Source of the DNA: Bacillus sp. AFS006103
GTDB taxonomy: Bacteria; Bacillota; Bacilli; Bacillales; Cytobacillaceae
Assembly: GCA_002559145.1 (NCBI GenBank)
Contig: NTXX01000001.1
Coordinates: forward strand, 174,711 to 238,710
Length of the DNA: 64,000 bases
Direction: 5' to 3'
The position numbers and the translations under genes are program-made. Positions 1 to 10,441 of this stretch are shown here, in pieces (positions within the stretch are counted from its first letter, which is position 1; each line of letters starts with the position of its first letter). Under the pieces are notes generated by a model, which was given only the letters and a program-made list of their open reading frames with translations, had not been told where the DNA came from and did no database searches.

Positions 1-57
1 TTTATCTCAGTTGGAGCGCTCCAGTCCATACGCATCTAAACGGGCGCTTGCGCCTTT
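1..57 (-). repeat. Fragment of dispersed repeat overlapping the dtd 3' end
   Basis: Read on the minus strand, this stretch matches the 5' part of the full element at 5821-5968: both carry GGCGC...GCCCG, then TTAG, GTATGGACTGGAGCGCTC and ACTGAGATAAA. It is cut by the window edge. The last codons and the TAG stop of dtd lie inside it, so the element forms the end of that gene. Match judged by eye. Confidence 0.75.
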
Positions 58-503
58 TGTTCTGCTTTACTTTCAACAATCAATGTCACAGGACCATCAT
101 TAATGAGTTCAACATCCATCATCGCACCGAAGATGCCGGTTTCTACACGGATGCCTTTTTCCCGCAGCAAGCTGTTAAAAAAATCATAAAGCTGAACAGC
201 TTGGTCTGGTCGAGCGGCATCCATGAAGTTTGGCCTCCTGCCCTTGCGGCAATCCCCATAAAGGGTAAATTGCGAAACTGACAGAATTTCACCGCCAACA
301 TCAAATAATGACAGGTTCATCTTTTCATTCTCATCTTCAAAAATACGGAGGTTAGCAATTTTATCGGCTAAGTAGACAGCATCCTCTTCCTTGTCAGCAT
401 GGGTAACACCAACAAGTAAAACGAACCCCTTTGATATTTGACCGGTTACTTCCCCGCCAACGGTCACGCTGGCAGCCTTACTTCGTTGAACAACTACACG
501 CAT
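36..503 (-). CDS. dtd: D-aminoacyl-tRNA deacylase
   Basis: Dtd removes D-amino acids mischarged on tRNA in the cytoplasm. The 155-residue product has the two family signatures: SQFTL (about residues 77-81), which contributes to the active site, and the GPVT motif (about 137-140) whose Gly-cisPro gives chiral selectivity. It starts with ATG, 13 bases after the relA stop, as in B. subtilis where it follows relA. The family is usually about 145-150 residues. The extra C-terminal tail (KAQAPV, then TAG) is encoded by a dispersed repeat element that runs into the gene. The catalytic core is intact, so the enzyme should work. Confidence 0.96.
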   Translation of the reverse strand: MRVVVQRSKAASVTVGGEVTGQISKGFVLLVGVTHADKEEDAVYLADKIANLRIFEDENEKMNLSLFDVGGEILSVSQFTLYGDCRKGRRPNFMDAARPDQAVQLYDFFNSLLREKGIRVETGIFGAMMDVELINDGPVTLIVESKAEQKAQAPV

Positions 504-516
504 TTTTTGAAACTCC

Positions 517-2715
517 TTAATTCATCATTCGACGTACAGAATAGATATCCGGGATCTGTTTAATCCGTTCAACCACCTTTTGCAAGTGGGCTACATTGTG
601 AATGGCTATCGACATGTTAATCGTTGCCATTTTATTTCGATCTGTTTTCCCGGAAACGGCAGAAATATTTGTTTTCGTTTCATTTACCGCTTGAAGCACT
701 TCATTCAGAACCCCACGACGGTCATATCCACTAATTTCAATATCGACATTATATTCTTTCCGGTCATTTAAAGAAGATTCCCATTCAACTGGGATCAACC
801 TTTGCTGCGCATCATTCGAGTCGATATTCGTACAGTCCGAACGATGAACAGATACCCCGCGGCCCTTAGTAATAAAACCAACAATCTCATCACCCGGAAC
901 TGGATTGCAGCATCTTGATAACCGAATCAGTAAATTATCAATACCGGAAACTCGAACACCTGATTCACGTCTTTTGGTTGATGGAAAGGTTTTCAGATCC
1001 GTTATGGCATTCGAAATATTCGAGCTTTGTTCTTGATCTCTCTTTTTACGCCATTTTTCGGTTAAACGGTTGGCAACCTGCAAGGCCGTAACACCATTAT
1101 AACCAACCGCTGCATACATATCTTCTTCACTGGAAAAATTAAACTTTTCAGCAACCTTTTTCAAATTCTCTGAAGTCAATATTTCTTTAATATCGAACTC
1201 CATACTGCGAATTTCTTTTTCAACCATCTCTTTGCCCTTATCGACATTTTCATCACGGCGCTGCTTCTTAAAGAAGGCCCTGATTTTGTTTTTCGCTTGC
1301 GATGTTTGCGCTAGCTTCAACCAGTCCTGACTTGGACCGTAAGAATGTTTCGATGTAAGGATTTCAATGATATCACCAGTTTTAAGCCGATAGTCTAGCG
1401 TCACCATTTTGCCATTCACTTTTGCACCTATCGTCTTATTGCCAATTTCAGAATGGATTCGATAGGCAAAATCAATAGGAACAGAACCAGACGGCAATTC
1501 AATGACATCACCTTTTGGGGTAAATATAAACACCATATCGGAAAATAAGTCGATCTTTAATGACTCCATAAATTCTTCCGCATTGGCGGTATCATTTTGG
1601 AACTCAAGAATTTCCCTGAACCAGGTCAATTTTTGTTCGAAAGAAGTGCTTTCATTCAGTGCTTCTTTGCCTTCTTTATATGCCCAGTGTGCAGCAACCC
1701 CGAATTCAGCGATTCGATGCATCTCATAGGTTCTAATTTGCACCTCTAGCGGGTCCCCTTTTGGACCGATGACGGTTGTATGCAAGGATTGATACATATT
1801 AGGCTTCGGCATCGCGATATAATCCTTGAAACGGCCTGGCATAGGCTTCCAGCAAGTGTGAATAATTCCTAGGACTGCATAGCAATCCTTAATGCTATTT
1901 ACGACAATTCGTACAGCTAATAAATCATATATTTCACTAAACTGCTTGTTTTGCAAAGCCATTTTTCGGTAAATGCTATAAATATGCTTTGGACGTCCGG
2001 AAAGTTCCGCTTTAATGGACACTTCACCCATTCGGTGCTTTACTTCCTCAATGACATCCACTAAATATTGCTCACGTTCCGCACGCTTCTTTTTCATTAA
2101 GTTAACAATCCGGTAATATTGCTGCGGATTTAAATATCTTAAAGCAGTATCTTCCAATTCCCATTTAATCTTAGAAATACCAAGACGATGTGCCAAAGGT
2201 GCGAAAATTTCAAGTGTTTCATTTGAAATCCGACGCTGCTTTTCTACAGGAAGATGTTTAAGTGTCCGCATATTATGCAATCGGTCGGCAAGCTTAATAA
2301 GAATGACCCGGATATCCTGAGCCATTGCCACAAACATTTTCCGGTGGTTTTCTGCTTGCTGTTCCTCGTGAGATTTATATTTAATTTTCCCTAATTTTGT
2401 TACGCCGTCGACAAGCATCGCCACTTCGTCATTAAAAGAGGACTCAATATCTTTTAAGGATACACTCGTATCTTCAACGACGTCATGAAGAAAACCTGCT
2501 GCAACCGTGGCAGGGTCCATCTCCAAATCAGCCAGGATTCCGGCCACCTGGATTGGATGAATAATGTACGGTTCGCCCGATTTTCGATATTGTTCACGAT
2601 GAGCATTTTTTGCAAATTCGTATGCTTTTTTCACTAATTCTACATGCTCATCATTTAAATAATTCCGAGTCTTGTCGATGACTTGGTCGGCTGTTAACAC
2701 TTGATCATTCGCCAT
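517..2715 (-). CDS. relA: Bifunctional (p)ppGpp synthetase/hydrolase
   Basis: This long RelA/SpoT homologue makes and degrades (p)ppGpp, the stringent-response alarmone. The order is HD hydrolase domain (H53 and H77-D78 in an HDVVED motif), synthetase domain (about 230-340, with ADRLHN and related motifs upstream), TGS domain (about 390-450), a zinc-finger-like region with RCCNPVPGD, and a C-terminal ACT domain (about 655-732). At 732 residues it is the usual length. The hydrolase motif is intact, so it should be bifunctional as in Bacillus Rel. The ATG is preceded by AAAGGTGAT, and a sigma-A-like promoter lies just upstream. It heads a two-gene unit with dtd. Confidence 0.98.
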   Translation of the reverse strand: MANDQVLTADQVIDKTRNYLNDEHVELVKKAYEFAKNAHREQYRKSGEPYIIHPIQVAGILADLEMDPATVAAGFLHDVVEDTSVSLKDIESSFNDEVAMLVDGVTKLGKIKYKSHEEQQAENHRKMFVAMAQDIRVILIKLADRLHNMRTLKHLPVEKQRRISNETLEIFAPLAHRLGISKIKWELEDTALRYLNPQQYYRIVNLMKKKRAEREQYLVDVIEEVKHRMGEVSIKAELSGRPKHIYSIYRKMALQNKQFSEIYDLLAVRIVVNSIKDCYAVLGIIHTCWKPMPGRFKDYIAMPKPNMYQSLHTTVIGPKGDPLEVQIRTYEMHRIAEFGVAAHWAYKEGKEALNESTSFEQKLTWFREILEFQNDTANAEEFMESLKIDLFSDMVFIFTPKGDVIELPSGSVPIDFAYRIHSEIGNKTIGAKVNGKMVTLDYRLKTGDIIEILTSKHSYGPSQDWLKLAQTSQAKNKIRAFFKKQRRDENVDKGKEMVEKEIRSMEFDIKEILTSENLKKVAEKFNFSSEEDMYAAVGYNGVTALQVANRLTEKWRKKRDQEQSSNISNAITDLKTFPSTKRRESGVRVSGIDNLLIRLSRCCNPVPGDEIVGFITKGRGVSVHRSDCTNIDSNDAQQRLIPVEWESSLNDRKEYNVDIEISGYDRRGVLNEVLQAVNETKTNISAVSGKTDRNKMATINMSIAIHNVAHLQKVVERIKQIPDIYSVRRMMN

Positions 2716-2738
2716 GAAATCACCTTTATTTTCGTCTC

Positions 2739-2767
2739 ATTTTATTTATATAAATGTTATTCGTCAA
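2739..2767 (-). promoter_or_regulatory. Sigma-A-type promoter of relA
   Basis: The minus strand reads TTGACG, a 17-base spacer, then TAAAAT, ending about 24 bases before the relA ATG. Five of six bases match each consensus hexamer. Function is inferred from sequence only. Confidence 0.65.
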
Positions 2768-2849
2768 AAATTTGTCATTAATAGGAGGGATTGTTACTAT
2801 TATCGAAAAAAATAGCTAAGATGTAAAGAGATTAAGATGTTTTTTATTA

Positions 2850-2882
2850 TATAAAGAGAGCACTCGGCTCTCGAGTGCCCTC
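2850..2882 (-). terminator. Intrinsic terminator after apt
   Basis: An 11-bp stem (2856-2866 with 2872-2882, one A/C mismatch) and a 5-base loop lie 10 bases after the apt stop. The following sequence is T/A-rich rather than a pure T-run, so termination may be partial, and relA has its own promoter just beyond. Confidence 0.7.
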
Positions 2883-2891
2883 TTAAATGGT

Positions 2892-3404
2892 TTAATAATG
2901 CATTAATGTTAAAACATCATAACCATCGAGCTTTTTTCTACCCTCTAAATAACTTAACTCAACTAAGAATGCAATCCCGGCAACAACGCCGCCAAGCTGC
3001 TCCACTAATTGAATCGTCGCATCAATGGTTCCCCCGGTAGCTAACAGATCATCCGTAATTAGGACACGTTGTCCTGGTTGAATAGCATCCTTATGGATGG
3101 TTAATATATCTTTCCCATATTCAAGTCCATAACCAACCTTAATGGTTTCCCTTGGAAGCTTCCCGTCTTTACGAACAGGAGCAAAACCTATACCTAAGGC
3201 ATAGGCGACAGGACAGCCGATAATGAATCCACGGGCTTCTGGTCCAACGATAAGATCAATCTGTCTCTCTTTCGCGTAAGCTACGATTTGGTCTGTAGCA
3301 TCTTTATATGCTTCACCATTATTCATTAATGGGGTAATATCCTTAAATTTAATTCCTTCTTTTGGCCAGTCTGGCACGATTGTAATATAATCCTTTAAAT
3401 CCAT
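2892..3404 (-). CDS. apt: Adenine phosphoribosyltransferase
   Basis: Apt salvages adenine, joining it to PRPP to form AMP. The 170-residue protein carries the type I PRPP-binding loop around residues 117-130 ([13 protein letters not shown]), with the paired acidic residues typical of the family, and the GPEARGF segment of the active site. Length is standard. The ATG has a GAGGAGG ribosome site, and the gene overlaps the end of recJ by 10 bases, so the two are co-transcribed. Placement between recJ and relA matches Bacillus, linking purine pools to (p)ppGpp metabolism. Confidence 0.97.
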   Translation of the reverse strand: MDLKDYITIVPDWPKEGIKFKDITPLMNNGEAYKDATDQIVAYAKERQIDLIVGPEARGFIIGCPVAYALGIGFAPVRKDGKLPRETIKVGYGLEYGKDILTIHKDAIQPGQRVLITDDLLATGGTIDATIQLVEQLGGVVAGIAFLVELSYLEGRKKLDGYDVLTLMHY

Positions 3405-5758
3405 TCTGAAATTGCCTCCTCAGTTTCAACCGACTCTTGAATTACTAGATCGAACCAGCTCTTTAATTCCTGAAAGGACGAAAACAATAATTCCCTTTCA
3501 AGTTCGTATTGCGCTTGTTTTATTTGATAGGTTCGAGAGTCCGTTAAGTCGCGCTTTTGCGCACCGGTTTTCAAAGTTATAAAGCCATTGTTTATTGTAA
3601 CAAAATCCAGGTCAGAAAACACCTTAGACATAAAATTTATCGTTTCTTGCGACCAACCGCGCTGCTTCGCCAGGTCATCTCCATGACGTTTTATATCCAT
3701 CGGCCCTTTTTTTAACAGAAAAGCATAAAACCATTTGAAATGGTCACGGGTAGGAATGGTACTAAAGAAATCACTGGATTCTTTATGAAAATAAGCATAA
3801 ATTCTTGCTGGCTGTGTCCCGTTTAACAAAACCTCGAGGATTTCTTTAGATGATGGAAAGTCAACCAGAACAATATTTGCCTTGTTCCCTTTGAAAGCCT
3901 TTGCCGCTTCGATATCTTTTATTAAAATAGTATCAGCCATCAGATTCGGGTTTATTTTTTCAAGATGTTCTTGATTAAAAATGATAAATTTCCTGTTTTC
4001 AACTGGTACAGCATTTGAAAGGCTGTTGATCCGCTTCTGTCCGCGATAGTCAAATAATTGCCAAGACTCTACTGCAATATCGTGGATAAAAATTTGCGGT
4101 TTACGTATATTGTTCCATTCGTTAACAGATAATTCTCCGATTAACGAAATTTTTGATGCTGGTGAGATATGATCCACTAAGTATCCTAAACCAAAGCCTA
4201 CCCCATCAAGGTTTGCACCCTTCTCATTCACTAATACCTTTAAATGGTTTTGCTCACTGCCAATTTTTTTAATACTCGTAATATCCACATGGTTTATTAA
4301 AACTTTTGGCTTGGGGTTATCTACACCAAAAGGAGCAAGAAGACTCATTTCATCTAATGATGAAAGATTTACATTTTGCAGTTGAATTTCCTCATCGAGA
4401 TACGTTACTGGAATTAAATCCTTAGCAGTAAGTTGTTGTTCTGCGAGTGCAATTAACCTTGAGCGGAGTTCCGTAACATTCTCTAAGTTTAAGGTCATCC
4501 CAGCTGCCATTGGGTGACCGCCAAAGTGTGGCAAAATATCACGGCAGGTTGATAAATTCTTAAATAAATCAAATCCGGCAATACTTCGGGCCGAACCCTT
4601 TGCCACTCCCTTTTCTGGGTCAAAATTCAAGACGATTGTGGGCCGGTAATACTTTTCAACCAGCCTTGAGGCAACAATTCCAATAACCCCGGCGTTCCAG
4701 CCTTCCTTGCCGATGACTAAAACTTTGTTCGAATCGATTGGGAAATTCTTTTCAACCTCTTCCATCGCCTCAGCGGTAATCGTATTAACAATCGACTGTC
4801 TTGACTTATTGAGGGCATCCATTTCCGCTGCAAGGCTGTCAGCTTCGAGTGGATCATCCGTTAAGATAAGCTGAACTGCTAAGTCCGCATCTTCTAACCG
4901 ACCGACGGCATTAATCCTTGGCGCGAGGGTAAAGCCAATCGTTTCTTCATTTATCGACAGGGGGTCAACCCCTGCCAGTTTTAAAATGGCTTTAAGCCCG
5001 ATATTCTTTGTTGTTTTTAGCCTTTCAAGTCCTTTTTTGGCAATCAGGCGATTTTCATCTGTTAGTGAGACTAAATCAGCAATGGTCCCAATCACAGCAA
5101 TTTCTAACAAATGCTCTGGAACCTCTCCGTAGAGAGCCTGGGCAAGTTTAAAGGCTACACCCACACCTGCTAATTCACGAAACGGGTAAATACTGTCAGG
5201 AAGCTTGGGATGAATGATCGCAAGCGCTTCTGGCAGGATTGGACCTGGTTCATGGTGATCAGTAATGATTAGATCTATTCCAAGCTCTTTGGCAATGGTT
5301 GCTTCATGGACAGCTGATATTCCAGTATCCACAGTAATAATTAAATTTATTCCATTATCCGCTGCATTCCGAAATGCAGCTTCATTCGGACCATATCCTT
5401 CGGTAAAACGATTAGGGATGTAAAATTGGACATTGGCACCAAGATCACGAAGCGTCATCATTAATACGGAAGTGCTGCTCACTCCATCAGCATCGTAATC
5501 GCCGAAAATGAGAATCGGCTCTTGGTTTTCGATGGCTTCACGAATTCTCGTAACTGCAATATCCATTCCTTTTAAAAGAAAGGGATCGTGGAATTCTTCT
5601 TTTCCAAATAAAAAATACCGTGCAGACTCAACGGTACTAATGCCACGGTTAACTAGCAGTGAAGCTACAAGAGGTGTAATTTTTAATTCAGTTTCAAGCA
5701 TTTTGATAAGTTGCTCATCGGATTTACGAACAATCCATCTTGTTTTCGAACTTAACAT
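3395..5758 (-). CDS. recJ: Single-stranded-DNA-specific exonuclease RecJ
   Basis: RecJ degrades single-stranded DNA 5' to 3' in recombination and mismatch repair. The DHH motifs are present: GDYDADG (metal ligands), [14 protein letters not shown], and a DHHA1 domain with the GGHPMAAGM signature. A Bacillus-type C-terminal extension brings the protein to 787 residues. I place the start at the ATG giving MLSSKTRW, because AGGGG lies 9-11 bases upstream. A GTG four codons earlier sits within that ribosome site and is unlikely. The gene overlaps apt. The upstream gap holds a dispersed repeat and the secDF terminator. Confidence 0.96.
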   Translation of the reverse strand: MLSSKTRWIVRKSDEQLIKMLETELKITPLVASLLVNRGISTVESARYFLFGKEEFHDPFLLKGMDIAVTRIREAIENQEPILIFGDYDADGVSSTSVLMMTLRDLGANVQFYIPNRFTEGYGPNEAAFRNAADNGINLIITVDTGISAVHEATIAKELGIDLIITDHHEPGPILPEALAIIHPKLPDSIYPFRELAGVGVAFKLAQALYGEVPEHLLEIAVIGTIADLVSLTDENRLIAKKGLERLKTTKNIGLKAILKLAGVDPLSINEETIGFTLAPRINAVGRLEDADLAVQLILTDDPLEADSLAAEMDALNKSRQSIVNTITAEAMEEVEKNFPIDSNKVLVIGKEGWNAGVIGIVASRLVEKYYRPTIVLNFDPEKGVAKGSARSIAGFDLFKNLSTCRDILPHFGGHPMAAGMTLNLENVTELRSRLIALAEQQLTAKDLIPVTYLDEEIQLQNVNLSSLDEMSLLAPFGVDNPKPKVLINHVDITSIKKIGSEQNHLKVLVNEKGANLDGVGFGLGYLVDHISPASKISLIGELSVNEWNNIRKPQIFIHDIAVESWQLFDYRGQKRINSLSNAVPVENRKFIIFNQEHLEKINPNLMADTILIKDIEAAKAFKGNKANIVLVDFPSSKEILEVLLNGTQPARIYAYFHKESSDFFSTIPTRDHFKWFYAFLLKKGPMDIKRHGDDLAKQRGWSQETINFMSKVFSDLDFVTINNGFITLKTGAQKRDLTDSRTYQIKQAQYELERELLFSSFQELKSWFDLVIQESVETEEAISEWI

Positions 5759-5820
5759 GTGTATGTTCACCCCTCAGACCTTCTTATTATACAGGAGTGT
5801 GAATCAGGATTCAATCAAAA

Positions 5821-5968
5821 GAAAAGCGGAGGCGCCCGGTTAGCGACGTATGGACTGGAGCGCTCTGACTGAGATAAAGGAAACACGAAGAGCGCAAGCG
5901 ATTCGATGTTGACTTATCGTTGGGAAGAGAGCGAAGTCCACTAGTCGCTGGGTGCCGGAGCTGGACAG
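5821..5968 (+). repeat. Full-length dispersed intergenic repeat (~150 bp)
   Basis: The element begins AAAAGCGGAGGCGCCCGG and ends GGTGCCGGAGCTGGACAG. Its interior is GC-richer than the surroundings and carries short dyads. Related copies lie at 1-57 (minus, partial), 11731-11766 (both ends, middle missing) and 61707-61728 (5' end only). There is no ORF and no transposase. It lies between the recJ start and the secDF terminator. It resembles repeats I recall between genes in many Bacillaceae; the ends given here are estimates. Confidence 0.75.
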
Positions 5969-5972
5969 AAGA

Positions 5973-5997
5973 AAAACCGCAGGATTTCTGCGGTTTT
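5973..5997. terminator. Intrinsic terminator after secDF (bidirectional)
   Basis: A perfect 10-bp stem (AAAACCGCAG with CTGCGGTTTT) with a 5-base loop and T-runs on both strands ends 10 bases past the secDF stop. Confidence 0.9.
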
Positions 5998-6007
5998 CCA
6001 ACTTAAC

Positions 6008-8272
6008 TTATACTTGTGGCTGATCAGAGTATTTCCTTTTCTCTTTTACCGTTTTAATAACGCCTTTCTTCTTAAGCTCTTTACATTTCAAGACATACCA
6101 TAAAGAACCTGCAATAAAGACGGAGGAATAAACACCGACAATTAATCCAACGAATAAGGCAATGGAGAAATTCCGAATCGACGGGCTTCCAAAAATCATT
6201 AAGCAAACGACCGTAATAAGGACGGTTAAAACGGTGTTAAATGACCGAGTTAATGTTTGACGAATACTTATATTTACCACATCAGCAATATCCTGGACTG
6301 TTTTAAGCCGCTTTTTCTTTTGCATATTCTCACGAACTCTATCGAAGGTAACAATCGTATCATGGTTGGAGTAACCAATAATCGTCAAAATCGCCGCGAT
6401 AAAGTTTAAATCTACTTCGAGTCTTGTAATACTAAAAATAGCAATCATGAAAAAGGCATCATGAAGGATTGCAGCAATCGCTGCGATTGCCATATAGGCT
6501 TCAAATCGAATCGAAACATAGAGAATAATACCAATTGATGCAAACAAGACAGCAAAAAAGGCATTTTTCGCTAACTCTTTTCCAATCGTCGGAGAAACTG
6601 TGCTGACATTCGGCTCATAGCCAAACTCCTTTTTAAAATCTGCTTTTAAAGTAGAGATTTCATTTTTCGACAGTACCCCAATCATTCGGACTGCCCCAAT
6701 TTGCTTTTTCTCACCGGAAATGACGACATCATCCGGAGTTAAATGAAGTTTGGTAAAAGCATTTTCAACTTGAGTAGTGGTTAAAGGTGAATTGGATTGA
6801 ACCTCTACACGAGTTCCACTAGAAAAATCAATTCCTAAATTCATACGGAAAATAGCAATAATGATAACGCCCGCAACAAGAAGAACTCCCGATAGGATGA
6901 ATATTTTATTCCTTAGTTTCACAAAATCAATTTTATCAAATCGAGTTGGTAGATCCATTGTATCTACATTATCGTTAATGGAATTAATTTGGGACTTGCG
7001 GACAGCAAACCAGCCCGGTTTTTTATTAAGAAAACCACTGTGGACCCATAACCCAAGTAATAGCCTTGCACCATAAACATTCGTGAGAAAGCTCATAAGA
7101 ACACTCACGATTAACATCGTTGCAAACCCTTTAACAGAGCTAGTCCCGTAGAAGAATAACACGCATGCTGTTAAGATTGTCGTTAAGTTTGCATCAAGTA
7201 TGGCAGTAAAAGCATGCTGTTCACCAGCCTGGAACGCTGATTTAATGGTTCTGCCAACCTTTAGTTCTTCTCTAATCCGTTCATAAGTAATGATATTGGC
7301 GTCAACTGCCATACCGATTCCGAGAATAATTGCGGCAATTCCCGGCAAGGTTAGAACCCCATTCATCCAATCGAAAATTAGTAAGACCAGATAAATATAA
7401 ATGGATAACGTAACGGTAGCAATAAGACCTGGGAAACGATAATAGAAAATCATAAACAAATAAATAAGGATAACACCAATGATTCCTGCGAAAACCGTAT
7501 CATGTAATGCTTGTTCTCCGAACTTAGCTCCCACCGAGGTAGAATACACTTCTTTTAACTTAACCGGTAATGAACCAGCATTAAGGAGCGATGACAAGGT
7601 TTGAGCTTCCTTAGCAGTGAAACTTCCAACAATCGAAACTGTATTTTGATTAAATATTTGTTTTACAGTTGGAGCTGATAAAAATTTAGGGTTTGCTTTT
7701 GTTACTTCCTCTTTAAAAGAGTCTTTTCCTTCTTCAAAATCAAGCCAAATAACAAGAACATTATTTGGTGCCATATTCATAATTTGTTCGGACACCTTAC
7801 GGAATTTATCCGCACTCTTTAATGTTAAAGAGACACTTGGTGCTCCATTTTCATCAAAGGTTTGTTTAGCACCGCCTTGTTTTAAGTCAGAACCATCCAT
7901 CATCAATTTGTCGTTGGCATCTCGGAAAGTTAGATTTGCCTGTGTAGAAAGAATCTCGCGAGCTTTATTCTGGTCAGTAACCCCGGCAAGCTGAACACGA
8001 ACTCGGTTCTTTCCTTCAATTTGAATACTCGGCTCACTTACACCAAGGACATTTATACGCTTATCAAGTGCCTCAGCTGTGCTTGCCAGTACCTCTTTGT
8101 CAATTTTTTGACCTTTCTTAGCTTCTTTAACATCGTACAAGACCTCAAATCCACCTTGCAGATCTAGACCGAGCTTCATATTGTTCAAGATGTTCTTTGT
8201 TGTTGCTCCCATTGTACTTCCGATAATTAGGACGACAAGAAAGAAAGCAACGATTCTACTGCGCTTTACCAT
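6008..8272 (-). CDS. secDF: Protein translocase subunit SecDF (fused)
   Basis: SecDF uses the proton gradient to help pull exported proteins through SecYEG. The 754-residue protein is the natural SecD-SecF fusion seen in Bacillus. The SecD half has one N-terminal helix, a large external domain (about 35-245) and five helices with the LGIGMAVDANI motif. The SecF half begins near residue 450 and has an external domain and five helices containing TIIGYSNHDTIV. ATG with AAGGAGGAG upstream. The accessory subunit gene yajC is about 4 kb away on the same strand. A strong terminator follows. Confidence 0.98.
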   Translation of the reverse strand: MVKRSRIVAFFLVVLIIGSTMGATTKNILNNMKLGLDLQGGFEVLYDVKEAKKGQKIDKEVLASTAEALDKRINVLGVSEPSIQIEGKNRVRVQLAGVTDQNKAREILSTQANLTFRDANDKLMMDGSDLKQGGAKQTFDENGAPSVSLTLKSADKFRKVSEQIMNMAPNNVLVIWLDFEEGKDSFKEEVTKANPKFLSAPTVKQIFNQNTVSIVGSFTAKEAQTLSSLLNAGSLPVKLKEVYSTSVGAKFGEQALHDTVFAGIIGVILIYLFMIFYYRFPGLIATVTLSIYIYLVLLIFDWMNGVLTLPGIAAIILGIGMAVDANIITYERIREELKVGRTIKSAFQAGEQHAFTAILDANLTTILTACVLFFYGTSSVKGFATMLIVSVLMSFLTNVYGARLLLGLWVHSGFLNKKPGWFAVRKSQINSINDNVDTMDLPTRFDKIDFVKLRNKIFILSGVLLVAGVIIIAIFRMNLGIDFSSGTRVEVQSNSPLTTTQVENAFTKLHLTPDDVVISGEKKQIGAVRMIGVLSKNEISTLKADFKKEFGYEPNVSTVSPTIGKELAKNAFFAVLFASIGIILYVSIRFEAYMAIAAIAAILHDAFFMIAIFSITRLEVDLNFIAAILTIIGYSNHDTIVTFDRVRENMQKKKRLKTVQDIADVVNISIRQTLTRSFNTVLTVLITVVCLMIFGSPSIRNFSIALFVGLIVGVYSSVFIAGSLWYVLKCKELKKKGVIKTVKEKRKYSDQPQV

Positions 8273-8337
8273 TATGTATTGCTCCTCCTTAGTGCATGTG
8301 CCTTAGCACTGTAACATATAATCCTTATTTAAAAATA

Positions 8338-8371
8338 ACAAAAAAGTCACTTCCTTCATTATGAAAGAAGT
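8338..8371 (-). terminator. Intrinsic terminator after comN
   Basis: On the minus strand a stem (8349-8359 with 8361-8371, one G-U pair) around an AT-rich loop is followed closely by six T residues. It lies 46 bases beyond the comN stop and before secDF, separating the two transcripts. Confidence 0.75.
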
Positions 8372-8417
8372 TGGAATGACTGTCAATTTACAATAATATG
8401 AATAAAAACTGCTTTTT

Positions 8418-8714
8418 TTATTTTAACAGCTCTTTTAATTCATCTTCATCATTGAATGAGAATTCAGTCGATTTATATTCCTCTATCGTTGCAAAACTAA
8501 TATAATCACTTGCCTTTACAGACAGTATTTCTTGGATAATTTCGTACAGTTTCATTTCTTCCTTTACCTTTTTCCACTTTTTCTTTATTAAAAAATCCCA
8601 AAGCTCCTTCTCCGTTACTAAATCAATCCCTAGCAACTGAAACTCCGCAAGTTTACTTTCTAATGCTGGTTGAACCTGGGTGCGGAAATGCTCGAATCTA
8701 TGACTATTATCCAT
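8418..8714 (-). CDS. comN: Post-transcriptional regulator ComN
   Basis: This 98-residue acidic protein matches the ComN family in length, place (between spoVB and secDF) and pattern, with an N-terminal alpha-helical region carrying LESKLAEFQLLG and KELWDFLIKKKWKK. In B. subtilis ComN (YrzD) controls the comE operon mRNA post-transcriptionally and interacts with DivIVA; I infer the same role. It has no signal peptide or membrane segment. It is divergent from spoVB and ends at its own terminator. The family assignment rests on synteny plus recognised sequence; there are no catalytic motifs to check. Confidence 0.82.
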   Translation of the reverse strand: MDNSHRFEHFRTQVQPALESKLAEFQLLGIDLVTEKELWDFLIKKKWKKVKEEMKLYEIIQEILSVKASDYISFATIEEYKSTEFSFNDEDELKELLK

Positions 8715-8776
8715 TATGACTGCCTCCTTGGGACTCTCCCAATTTAATTGATCCTTGCAAAAAGCTTTTACTACTT

Positions 8777-8807
8777 GTCATGCTTTGTCCACCCTTAGGC
8801 ATATAGT
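8777..8807 (+). promoter_or_regulatory. Candidate sigma-E promoter of spoVB
   Basis: GTCATGCT, 15 bases, then CATATAGT resembles the sigma-E pattern (roughly GTCATATT and CATACANT). It ends 44 bases before the spoVB ATG. B. subtilis spoVB is known to be sigma-E dependent, which fits. Inference from sequence. Confidence 0.5.
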
Positions 8808-8851
8808 TAATTGTATATGAATTCTTCTTATTTGAGAAGGTGGGAACCTAA

Positions 8852-10399
8852 ATGTCGAAGTTTTTAAAGGGGACTTTTATCCTTTTAATCGCAGGCCTTG
8901 TAACAAGGGTCCTTGGTTTTATTAATCGGATTGTCATAGCAAGAAGTATTGGGGAAGAAGGCGTTGGTTTATACATGATGGCGTTTCCTACATTCATCCT
9001 TGTCGTGACGCTTACCCAATTAGGGCTGCCTGTTGCTATTTCAAAAAATGTGGCTGAGGCGGAAGCCAAAGGAAATTTTGCTGAAATTAAAAAAATTCTT
9101 GTCGTATCCCTAGCGACAACTATTTCTTTATCCATTATTTTCACCCCAGCATTAATCTTACTTGCACCAATTTTATCCAAGACATTGTTTACTGACCCAA
9201 GAACCTTTTACCCATTAATCGCTATAGCTCCTGTTGTCCCTGTGATTGCAATTTCTTCGGTGCTAAGAGGCTATTTTCAAGGCAGACAAAACATGAGGCC
9301 GTCAGCTATCTCACAAATTTTAGAACAATTTGTACGAATTACCTTGATTGCGGTGATGACCAAAGCGTTCCTTCCTTATGGAATTGAATATGCAGCTGCT
9401 GCGGCAATGGTTTCCTCAGTAATCGGAGAACTTGTTTCACTCGTCTACTTAATGACGGCTTTTAAATTAAAAAAACGTTTTCGACTGAGGAAAAATTTCT
9501 TTCAATTTGTTCACAGCGGGAAACAAACTTTCAAAGATTTGATGGATATTGCTTTACCAACAATGGGGAGCAGAATGATCGGCTCGGTGGCCTGGTTCTT
9601 TGAACCAATTGTGGTCGTTCATAGCTTAGCGCTTGCGGGTGTCATCACTGTTGAAGCCACTAAACAATATGGTGCCTTAACTGGATTTGCGATGCCACTG
9701 TTGATGTTACCGTCTTTCATCACTTTTTCTTTAGCTACATCACTTGTTCCAGCGATTAGCGAAGCCAATACGCAAAACAACAAACCATTAATTGAACACC
9801 GATTACAGCAAGCATTGCGCTTTGCCTTCATTTCAGGTGGACTAGCCGTTGTCATTTTATATGTGTTAGCTGACCCATTGATGGAGCTCATGTATGGCTC
9901 TGCGAAGGGCTCTTATTTTATTAGACTGATGGCCCCCTTCTTCTTATTCTATTACTATCAAGGACCGTTACAAGCTGTCCTTCAAGCATTAAATCTGGCC
10001 CGAGCAGCAATGATTAATAGTCTGATTGGGGCTATCGTAAAAACAGCTGTGATTTTTTTGCTGGCCTCACAACCGCAATTTGGAATAAACGGGGTGGCCT
10101 TAGGAATTTTGGTGGGCTTTGTTTTGGTCACCATTCTTCATTTTGCTACAGTATTAAAAACGATTTCTTTCTCATTTTACATTCGTGACTATTTGAAAGG
10201 ATTCCTGGTCATGGCTGGGACAGGTTGGTTAGGCTATTGGTTATTTGCACACACCTTCCTTAATCAACCGTTAACGATTAGGGTATTATTTTCCTTAGCA
10301 GCCATGTCCGCTTCCTATCTCATAATGGTTATATTGTTAGGACTTATTAAAAAAGATGAGCTTAAACGGATCCCGTGGCTTCGGAACTTGATAGCATAA
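8852..10399 (+). CDS. spoVB: Stage V sporulation protein B (lipid flippase family)
   Basis: SpoVB is a MOP-superfamily polysaccharide/lipid exporter needed for spore cortex synthesis, probably moving lipid-linked peptidoglycan precursor in the mother cell membrane. The 515-residue protein is almost wholly hydrophobic, with about 14 predicted helices. The N-terminal FLKGTFILLIAGL and the GFINRIVIARSIGEEG segment are typical of the family. GAGAAGGTGG precedes the ATG. It is divergent from comN and convergent with the DUF421 gene, from which a 17-bp terminator stem separates it. No truncation seen. Confidence 0.95.
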   Translation: MSKFLKGTFILLIAGLVTRVLGFINRIVIARSIGEEGVGLYMMAFPTFILVVTLTQLGLPVAISKNVAEAEAKGNFAEIKKILVVSLATTISLSIIFTPALILLAPILSKTLFTDPRTFYPLIAIAPVVPVIAISSVLRGYFQGRQNMRPSAISQILEQFVRITLIAVMTKAFLPYGIEYAAAAAMVSSVIGELVSLVYLMTAFKLKKRFRLRKNFFQFVHSGKQTFKDLMDIALPTMGSRMIGSVAWFFEPIVVVHSLALAGVITVEATKQYGALTGFAMPLLMLPSFITFSLATSLVPAISEANTQNNKPLIEHRLQQALRFAFISGGLAVVILYVLADPLMELMYGSAKGSYFIRLMAPFFLFYYYQGPLQAVLQALNLARAAMINSLIGAIVKTAVIFLLASQPQFGINGVALGILVGFVLVTILHFATVLKTISFSFYIRDYLKGFLVMAGTGWLGYWLFAHTFLNQPLTIRVLFSLAAMSASYLIMVILLGLIKKDELKRIPWLRNLIA

Positions 10400-10400
10400 T

Positions 10401-10441
10401 GAACAAATAAGACACGCAATCTTAGCGTGTCTTATTTGTTC
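10401..10441. terminator. Strong bidirectional terminator between convergent genes
   Basis: A perfect 17-bp inverted repeat (10401-10417 with 10425-10441) around a 7-base loop. It serves spoVB on plus and the DUF421 gene on minus, whose TGA stop lies in the stem. Confidence 0.92.
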
